DNA of 9,830 nt. It comes from Thermoproteota archaeon (GTDB lineage Archaea; Thermoproteota; Bathyarchaeia; Bathyarchaeales; Bathycorpusculaceae). Shown piece after piece: positions 5,405 to 9,830 of the stretch. A program made the position numbers and the translations under genes. The first letter of the stretch is position 1. Each line of letters starts with the position of its first letter. The stretch covers positions 1-9,830 of the forward strand of contig JAAZFA010000185.1 in NCBI GenBank assembly GCA_012511995.1. Direction: 5' to 3'. Below the pieces are notes generated by a model. That model made no database searches and was not told the origin of the DNA. It saw only the letters and a list, made by a program, of their open reading frames with translations.

Positions 5405-6745
5405 TTAGATAGCCCCTTGATCAACCATCGCATCGGCTACTTTTACAAAACCACCGATGTTTGCACCATTAACGTAGTTGATAAAATCTCCATCCCTACC
5501 ATACTTAACACATGTAGCGTGAATGGACTTCATGATACAATACAGCCTTTGGTCAACTTCTTCTCGGGTCCATGAGAGACGTAGGCTGTTTTGAGACATT
5601 TCAAAGCCTGAAGTAGCTACCCCGCCTGCGTTGGCTGCTTTACCTGGAGCATAGAGTATTTTGTTTTTCAAAAAGACCTCGACACCTTTTGGTTCAGTTG
5701 GCATGTTTGCGCCTTCAGTAACACAGAAGCATCCATTCTTTACTAGAGTTTCTGCGTCTTCACAGCTGATTTCGTTTTGGGTTGCGCATGGTAATGCAAC
5801 TTGACATTTTATTCCCCATGGCCGCTTACCCGCGAAGTACTCAGCACCGTTAAATTTTTTTGCATATTCCTTTATTCGTCCACGTTTGTGATTTTTTAAG
5901 TCAAAAACGAATGCTAATTTGTCTGGATCGATTCCGTTTTTGTCATAGATTGTTCCATCCGAATCAGATAAGGTAACAACTTTTCCCCCTAACTGGTTTA
6001 CTTTTTCAACTGTATGTTGAGCGACGTTACCGGAACCTGAAATTGCCACAATTTTTCCTTTAAGCGTATCGTTTCTAGTTTTAAGCATTTCTTCGGCAAA
6101 ATATGTACAACCATATCCCGTTGCTTCTGGTCTGATAAGTGATCCACCCCAATTGAGAGCTTTCCCTGTTAGGGCACCGGTAAATTCGTTGCGAATCTTC
6201 TTATACATACCATACATATACCCTATTTCTCGCCCGCCGACCCCGATATCACCTGCTGGGACATCTGTGTTTGAACCTATATGACGTTGAAGTTCTATCA
6301 TGAAGTTTTGGCAGAAACGCATTATTTCGGCTTCGCTCTTGCCTTTAGGATCGAAATCTGACCCACCTTTACCACCGCCCATAGGTAGAGTTGTGAGTGA
6401 GTTTTTAAAGACTTGTTCGAAAGCTAAAAACTTAAGAATGCTTAGGTTAACTGTGGGGTGGAAGCGTATACCGCCTTTGTATGGGCCAATGGCACTGTTC
6501 ATTTGGATGCGGTAGCCTCTATTCACTTTGACTTGCCCTTTATCGTTGGTCCAAGTTATGCGGAAGGTTATCATGCGTTCTGGTTCGATTATTCTTTCTA
6601 GTATGTTAGCTTCTTGGTATCGGAGGTCTTTTTGGTATAATGGCCATATGGATTCTACGACTTCGGTTACGGCTTGGTGGAACTCGAATTGTTCTGGGTT
6701 TTTTATCTTAACATTTTCAATGAATTCTCGGGGCGAGCTATACAT
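5405..6745 (-). CDS. gdhA: NADP-type glutamate dehydrogenase, bacterial-like hexameric family
   Basis: This enzyme catalyses reversible reductive amination of 2-oxoglutarate with ammonia to glutamate, joining carbon and nitrogen metabolism in the cytoplasm. The 446-residue length and the stretches GPYKGGIRFHPTVN (87-100), LPMGGGKGGSDFDPKG (120-135) and PAGDIGVGGREIGYM (163-177) match the roughly 450-residue bacterial/lower-eukaryotic class rather than the shorter class of many archaea. Lys90, Lys114, Lys126 and Asp166 correspond to the substrate-binding and catalytic residues of that class. The Rossmann motif is GSGNVAQ (237-243). SDSDG (260-264) at the end of the second strand is typical of NADP-using members, so EC 1.4.1.4 is likely but inferred. 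It stands alone between a promoter region with repeated motifs and its own T-rich terminator. The ATG follows GAGAGTGA by 4 nt. Transfer from bacteria is possible and would need a tree. Confidence 0.95.
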   Translation of the reverse strand: MYSSPREFIENVKIKNPEQFEFHQAVTEVVESIWPLYQKDLRYQEANILERIIEPERMITFRITWTNDKGQVKVNRGYRIQMNSAIGPYKGGIRFHPTVNLSILKFLAFEQVFKNSLTTLPMGGGKGGSDFDPKGKSEAEIMRFCQNFMIELQRHIGSNTDVPAGDIGVGGREIGYMYGMYKKIRNEFTGALTGKALNWGGSLIRPEATGYGCTYFAEEMLKTRNDTLKGKIVAISGSGNVAQHTVEKVNQLGGKVVTLSDSDGTIYDKNGIDPDKLAFVFDLKNHKRGRIKEYAKKFNGAEYFAGKRPWGIKCQVALPCATQNEISCEDAETLVKNGCFCVTEGANMPTEPKGVEVFLKNKILYAPGKAANAGGVATSGFEMSQNSLRLSWTREEVDQRLYCIMKSIHATCVKYGRDGDFINYVNGANIGGFVKVADAMVDQGAI

Positions 6746-6799
6746 CGTTTCACTCTCTCTTTAATATTAATCTATTTAGAGTACACTTGTTTTTAATGC

Positions 6800-6809
6800 T
6801 TTTAATATA
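6800..6809 (-). promoter_or_regulatory. Probable TATA box for gdh
   Basis: The minus strand reads TATATTAAAA about 60 nt upstream of the gdh ATG, predicting a leader of about 30-35 nt that contains the SD-like GAGAGTGA (6750-6757). An AATATGTGT motif copy abuts it on the upstream side, near where TFB would bind. A second TATA-like TTATAAATA lies further upstream at about 6853-6861, so the choice is uncertain. Confidence 0.4.
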
Positions 6810-6810
6810 C

Positions 6811-6890
6811 AATATGTGTAAGACTGGCATTTGTGTTTGGATAAATGACACATATTTATAATTAAAAAAGCTTAAACAAGGAATATGTGA
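6811..6890. repeat. Three copies of an AATATGTG motif upstream of gdh
   Basis: On the plus strand AATATGTGT is at 6811-6819, its exact reverse complement ACACATATT at 6848-6856, and AATATGTGA at 6882-6890. The centres are about 37 and 34 bp apart. All lie in the 164-nt gap between gdh and the upstream convergent-free operon end. The first copy touches the likely TATA box. Such a spaced set looks like binding sites for a transcription regulator of gdh; this is inference. Confidence 0.45.
6858..6872 (-). terminator. Possible oligo-T terminator of the rfc operon
   Basis: About 40 nt after the stop of the 112-residue protein gene, the minus strand reads AAGCTTTTTTAATTAT with a T6 run (6864-6869). 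It is the first good T-tract after the operon and would suit archaeal termination, although it also lies close to the gdh promoter elements. Confidence 0.4.
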
Positions 6891-6909
6891 TTTTAGTCAA
6901 ATAATCCCA

Positions 6910-7248
6910 TTAAAGCTTAGTCAAATATTCCTCGAATTGTTTTCTGTCGCGTAAACATTGTGAACAGACACAACTAAATGGTAAATTCTTTGTTGTACAT
7001 ACATCAATGTAGTTGCAACCCTTGCAGGGAAACGCTTTTCCACAGCGGACACAACTCTGGTGGAAAACTATGTCGTCACCTAAGATAATGCTCAACTCGT
7101 CGATAACTTTCTCGATATTGTTATAACTATTTATTGAAAACATCATTGTATTGCGATTGTAATCCAAACCAAGGTGCATTAGGTTGATGAATTTTTCTCT
7201 TTCTAATCTTGGGAGCTTAAATCCTTTGCTATTCAAAATAATAGTCAT
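6910..7248 (-). CDS. Small protein with eight cysteines, last gene of the rfc operon, function unknown
   Basis: I do not recognise this 112-residue protein. Residues 1-62 lack cysteine and look like a compact alpha/beta domain, with KLPRLEREKFINLMHLGL (11-28) probably helical. Residues 66-98 hold eight cysteines: Cys66 and 69 (CVRC), 75 and 78 (CKGC), 84, then 93, 95 and 98 (CVCSQC). This is enough for two zinc sites or possibly a metal cluster. There is no signal peptide or membrane segment. The ATG lies 4 nt after the rfcL stop, so it is almost certainly cotranscribed with the clamp-loader genes. That suggests, but does not show, a role in replication or repair. A DNA-binding or RFC/PCNA-associated zinc protein is one option. 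The last codons are part of an imperfect 24-bp direct repeat that continues beyond the stop. The reading frame is convincing; the function is open. Confidence 0.75.
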   Translation of the reverse strand: MTIILNSKGFKLPRLEREKFINLMHLGLDYNRNTMMFSINSYNNIEKVIDELSIILGDDIVFHQSCVRCGKAFPCKGCNYIDVCTTKNLPFSCVCSQCLRDRKQFEEYLTKL

Positions 7249-7252
7249 ATGT

Positions 7253-8497
7253 CTAGTACCTGCCCATAGTTACTATATAATTAACTTCTTCAGGTGTCAA
7301 CTTAAAAGACGATACTATTGGGTGGTTACGTCTTCGTTGTAGCATTAAACGTACATACGGGATGAACGTCAATTTTGCTGTTTCAACGGACACATGACAT
7401 TGCTCGCCTATTTTCGCGCAGATATTATTGAGAATATTGCGTTTGTTTTTTGTCCAAAATAAGGTGATTATGCGGATTGGTGGTGTTATGAATGTGAAGG
7501 GTTTGTACGATTGTGGATTTACTGCGGATGCCTTAGCTAAAGCATTGAAAAAGTATTTGAGGAGATGCCAGTTTTCTGTGCCAATTCTACCCCGAAACAT
7601 ATCGGCTTGTGAAGCATATTCATAGGCTCTGGCGAGTTCTGCCGTATCGGTATAGCGTTTTGGAAGGTTGTCTGCTACTGAGAGGAGGAAATCATCGTAG
7701 TCAACACTGGAGAAGGCTAGCATGCTTGATGTATCTGCGATAGACTGCGTGGAAAAGTAGCGACGAAGTGTTTCATCAATGCTAATATCTTTATTACGGC
7801 TATGCAGCATCATGGTGTCCTGCAGAGTTAAAGAATGGTTTTCTCCGCTGAGGCTTTGTAGGTCATTAATTGCTGAACGCACGTCCCCTCTACTGTTCTG
7901 CGCTATACGTTCAAGTGCTTCAAACTCCGCTTTCACATGTTCAAGTAGACAAATCTTCTGTAATAATGCGATTATAAGTGGGATACGGACTTGTTGAAAG
8001 CGAACCAACAAACTAACCTTTTTGAGCGGTCGCAACTTGCCAATATCGGGGTCGTTTGCTGCCATAATCACTGGCACAAGAGATTTTTCTACTATTTTTA
8101 AAATTGCGTTTACTCCTCCGCGATCTTCGTTGCCAGCGATACCGTCTACTTCGTCGAGGAATAATATGTTGCCAATTGATTTGTTAGTTCCATCTGAAAA
8201 GCTATCTAGCGACTTATAGGCTGTTGCTGGTTTTGCAACAGCATTTATGGCTTTTTCTGATCGTGTATCGCTTGCGTTCATCTCGATAACTGTAAAATTA
8301 AATTCTTTTGCAGCAGCCATAACGAGCGTTGTCTTACCTACTCCTGCCGGTCCGTAAAGCAACACTGCTTTCTTTGTATGTCGTTTATTTTTTAGCCATT
8401 CAATAAACAGCACTTTAGCTTCGTCGTTACCCGTGACCTCTTCTATCTTTTTTGGGCGATATTTTTCAACCCATAGCAACTCAGTTTGTTTCTGCAT
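7253..8497 (-). CDS. rfcL: Replication factor C large subunit (clamp loader)
   Basis: RfcL is the single large subunit that, with four RfcS subunits, opens and loads the PCNA ring at primer-template junctions using ATP. The 414-residue protein begins with the RFC box WVEKYRP (9-15). It has Walker A GPAGVGKT (49-56), the motif IEMNASDTRS (71-80), Walker B FLDEVDG (113-119), sensor 1 Asn148 in MAANDP and a sensor 2 region RGDVRSAINDLQ (203-214). As expected for large subunits there is no SRC arginine finger. The C-terminal collar runs from about 240 to 390. The protein ends VNYIVTMGRY, and I see no PCNA-interacting (PIP) box of the Qxx(h)xx(aromatic)2 kind there. The ATG lies inside the end of rfcS (17-nt overlap), with GAGGAAG just upstream as SD, so translation is coupled. 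No intein is present, although RFC genes often carry them. Confidence 0.96.
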   Translation of the reverse strand: MQKQTELLWVEKYRPKKIEEVTGNDEAKVLFIEWLKNKRHTKKAVLLYGPAGVGKTTLVMAAAKEFNFTVIEMNASDTRSEKAINAVAKPATAYKSLDSFSDGTNKSIGNILFLDEVDGIAGNEDRGGVNAILKIVEKSLVPVIMAANDPDIGKLRPLKKVSLLVRFQQVRIPLIIALLQKICLLEHVKAEFEALERIAQNSRGDVRSAINDLQSLSGENHSLTLQDTMMLHSRNKDISIDETLRRYFSTQSIADTSSMLAFSSVDYDDFLLSVADNLPKRYTDTAELARAYEYASQADMFRGRIGTENWHLLKYFFNALAKASAVNPQSYKPFTFITPPIRIITLFWTKNKRNILNNICAKIGEQCHVSVETAKLTFIPYVRLMLQRRRNHPIVSSFKLTPEEVNYIVTMGRY

Positions 8498-9494
8498 AGT
8501 CTTCCTCTATATTTTTCCCAAACTTGGCAAACTGGGCAATAAGTGCACCGAGTTGTATGTCGCTGTTTGCACCTTGTGTCAACCGGTAATCGTATTCGCC
8601 TATGATTCCTGAGAGGTCAGCTCTCTGTTGTGGTGTCAGGTCGCTCATTTTGAAGATTTCTCGTTGAATTTGTCTGATAATTTCGTTTCCACTAAAACCG
8701 AAATTGCCCACAATATCATACATAGTTTTTCGTGCTTCAATGAAGTCACCATAAAGTGCTTTTCGGATCATCTTTTGGACTAGCATAGGGCTTGCTTCAC
8801 CGATGACTAATGCAACGGTTTTTTCGTCTATGACGCCTTCTTTGTATGCAGATGTCGTTTGCAAGACATTGATAGCATGCCGTAAATCTCCTTCCGAAAA
8901 TTCTACGATTCGATCTGCTGCTTCAGGTAGTAATTGGAATTTTTCTTTCTGAGCAATATTGATAAGATGTTCTTTCATTGCTTGTTTTTCTACTCGGCTG
9001 AATCGAAATATTGCACAACGACTTTGAATTGGCTCAATAATTTTACTAGATTGATTACAAATCAAGATGAATCTTGAAGTTCTTGAGCCGATTTCCATTA
9101 TACGACGTAATGCAGTTTGAGCTGGTCCTGTCATTTGGTCACTTTCGTCAAGAATTATTAATGCAAATGGTACATTTTCGCCAAAACCAGTACGACTATA
9201 CCGTGTGAAGTCTTTTATTCGTTCTCGAACTGTGTCTATGCCGCGTTCATCGGAGGCGTTGAGTTCAAGAGTGAAATTTTTCCAACTCGGTCCATACAGA
9301 GTATGAGCGATTGCGAGTGCAAGGGTCGTTTTTCCTGTTCCTGGCACACCAGCAAACATCAGGTGAGGCATGGTTTTGGGTTTCTTCATAAATGCCTTTA
9401 AGCTATCGACTATATCTTTTAAGCCAACGACATCGTCAAGGGTTTTTGGGCGGTACTTTTCAACCCACATAAGTGCTTCTTCGGATGATGCCAT
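8481..9494 (-). CDS. rfcS: Replication factor C small subunit (clamp loader)
   Basis: RfcS is the repeated ATPase subunit of the archaeal RFC pentamer that loads PCNA. The 337 residues are full length for the family. Motifs in order are MWVEKYRP (9-16), Walker A AGVPGTGKTT (48-57), LELNASDERGID (76-87), Walker B ILDESDQM (114-121, where DEAD is the commoner form), sensor 1 Asn147 in CNQSSKI, the arginine finger SRC (158-160) and sensor 2 GDLRHAIN (202-209). A helical collar domain follows to the end. The ATG at 9494 precedes the RFC box by only a few residues, and AGAAGGAA lies about 6 nt upstream as SD. It is the first gene of the rfcS-rfcL operon. The leader region upstream contains AT-rich TATA-like sequence but no single clear promoter. 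Identification is firm. Confidence 0.97.
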   Translation of the reverse strand: MASSEEALMWVEKYRPKTLDDVVGLKDIVDSLKAFMKKPKTMPHLMFAGVPGTGKTTLALAIAHTLYGPSWKNFTLELNASDERGIDTVRERIKDFTRYSRTGFGENVPFALIILDESDQMTGPAQTALRRIMEIGSRTSRFILICNQSSKIIEPIQSRCAIFRFSRVEKQAMKEHLINIAQKEKFQLLPEAADRIVEFSEGDLRHAINVLQTTSAYKEGVIDEKTVALVIGEASPMLVQKMIRKALYGDFIEARKTMYDIVGNFGFSGNEIIRQIQREIFKMSDLTPQQRADLSGIIGEYDYRLTQGANSDIQLGALIAQFAKFGKNIEEDYAETN

Positions 9495-9619
9495 AACGTT
9501 TCCTTCTACAAGTAAATTACTACAATAACCTTTGGAATTATTAATTTAACTTTCCTCTAGTTATTTATTATTTAATGTTGATTTGTAAAGGGTTTTATGG
9601 TTATTTTTTTCTATAAGTT

Positions 9620-9641
9620 CATAACCAATATACAGGTTATG
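9620..9641. repeat. Inverted repeat CATAACC/GGTTATG upstream of rfcS
   Basis: Perfect 7-bp arms CATAACC (9620-9626) and GGTTATG (9635-9641) enclose an 8-nt AT-rich loop, about 130 nt before the rfcS ATG. A further TATGGTTAT lies at 9596-9604. It could be an operator or an RNA hairpin in a long leader; the role is unknown. Confidence 0.45.
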
Positions 9642-9673
9642 GGTTAAGACTGCTCTTTAGTTTTTTATGCCTA

Positions 9674-9715
9674 GTTGTAGCTTTAGCTATTGGTGAAAAT
9701 AGCTAAAGGTTGTAG
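9674..9715. repeat. Perfect 11-bp inverted repeat bounded by exact 7-bp direct repeats
   Basis: Arms CTTTAGCTATT (9681-9691) and AATAGCTAAAG (9698-9708) are perfect complements with a 6-nt loop GGTGAA. Directly abutting on both sides is the heptamer GTTGTAG (9674-9680 and 9709-9715). The geometry, direct repeat then inverted repeat then direct repeat with no spacer, resembles an inserted element with a target duplication at a miniature scale (28 bp inside). No T-run follows on either strand within a few bases, so it is not an obvious terminator. Confidence 0.6.
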
Positions 9716-9830
9716 TAGGGTAGAGCAAGTATGTTTTAGTTTGGAGTTAATGTTGTGTTTTTGTTGTAAAGAATTGTTTAAAAGATGTTGGATGGTTTGG
9801 TGAGAAAATGTTTTTTGTTCTTAATGAAAT

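Larger units (their letters stand above)
9495..9830. other. Non-coding region upstream of rfcS, 336 nt to the window edge
   Basis: No confident gene is present. The segment should contain the rfcS promoter. AT-rich TTAATTAATAAT (about 9535-9546, minus) is one TATA-like candidate, giving a short leader with the SD AGAAGGAA. It also contains two inverted repeats (9620-9641 and 9681-9708), T-runs at 9604-9610 and 9661-9666 on the plus strand, and a 93-nt stretch lacking C on the plus strand (9727-9819). A weak plus-strand start signal sits at 9808. Confidence 0.6.

Noticed and set aside
6570..6600. TGGTTCGATTA resembling a tRNA T-loop
   Set aside because: It is inside the gdh coding sequence, with no acceptor stem or anticodon arm around it.
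7428..8219. Plus-strand open frames opposite rfcL
   Set aside because: They are antisense to well-conserved RFC motifs and have no supporting start signals or homology that I recognise.
2530..9494. Inteins or frameshifts in mcm, rfcS and rfcL, which are common intein hosts
   Set aside because: All three have normal lengths and uninterrupted Walker A and other motifs; no intein blocks are seen.
9747..9830. Minus-strand frame open from the window edge, 27 codons ending in TAA
   Set aside because: The composition (Thr, Lys, Phe, Asn) is what a G-free stretch would give by chance. It has no motif and is too short to support.

Overview
The window is archaeal chromosome. It carries archaeal or eukaryote-type information-processing genes: aIF2-alpha, Nop10, a PAC2-family protein, a GINS subunit, MCM, and the clamp-loader subunits RfcS and RfcL. 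The GINS-MCM and RfcS-RfcL pairings, moderate AT-richness, SD-like sites and TATA-like boxes suggest the TACK side of the archaea, possibly a Bathyarchaeia-like lineage. That placement is inference from gene order and remembered family resemblance, not from a search. These are ordinary housekeeping genes. I see no CRISPR array, transposase, integrase, tRNA, rRNA or intein.

Layout. (1) Positions 1-1429, plus strand: a tightly packed operon with the 3' part of the aIF2-alpha gene (cut by the window edge), a 55-residue Nop10 gene starting at TTG, and a PAC2-family gene. Nop10 and PAC2 overlap by ATGA. (2) Positions 1426-5120, minus strand: a GINS gene (TTG start, good SD), mcm (ATGA overlap) and a UDP-GlcNAc 2-epimerase gene 15 nt downstream. 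The epimerase gene converges on the PAC2 gene and their stop codons overlap. (3) Positions 5121-5404: 284 nt holding the gdh terminator and the promoter of the GINS-mcm operon, with several inverted repeats. (4) Positions 5405-6745, minus: a bacterial-type hexameric glutamate dehydrogenase gene, apparently transcribed alone, behind a 164-nt region with three copies of an AATATGTG motif. (5) Positions 6910-9494, minus: the clamp-loader operon rfcS, rfcL (17-nt overlap) and a 112-residue eight-cysteine protein I do not recognise. (6) Positions 9495-9830: 336 nt without a confident gene, including a perfect 11-bp inverted repeat flanked by exact 7-bp direct repeats, and a 93-nt stretch with no C on the plus strand.

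How the genes work together. The minus-strand operons supply the replication fork: MCM unwinds DNA, GINS is part of the CMG-like helicase complex, and RFC loads the PCNA clamp. The plus-strand operon serves translation initiation, H/ACA RNP pseudouridylation and ribosome maturation, and probably proteasome assembly. GDH links ammonia to 2-oxoglutarate, and the epimerase supplies UDP-ManNAc for surface glycans.

The least explained elements are the eight-cysteine protein in the rfc operon, the repeat-bounded hairpin upstream of rfcS, the palindrome in the GINS-mcm core promoter, and a 14-nt T-rich terminator sequence that recurs after two unrelated genes.
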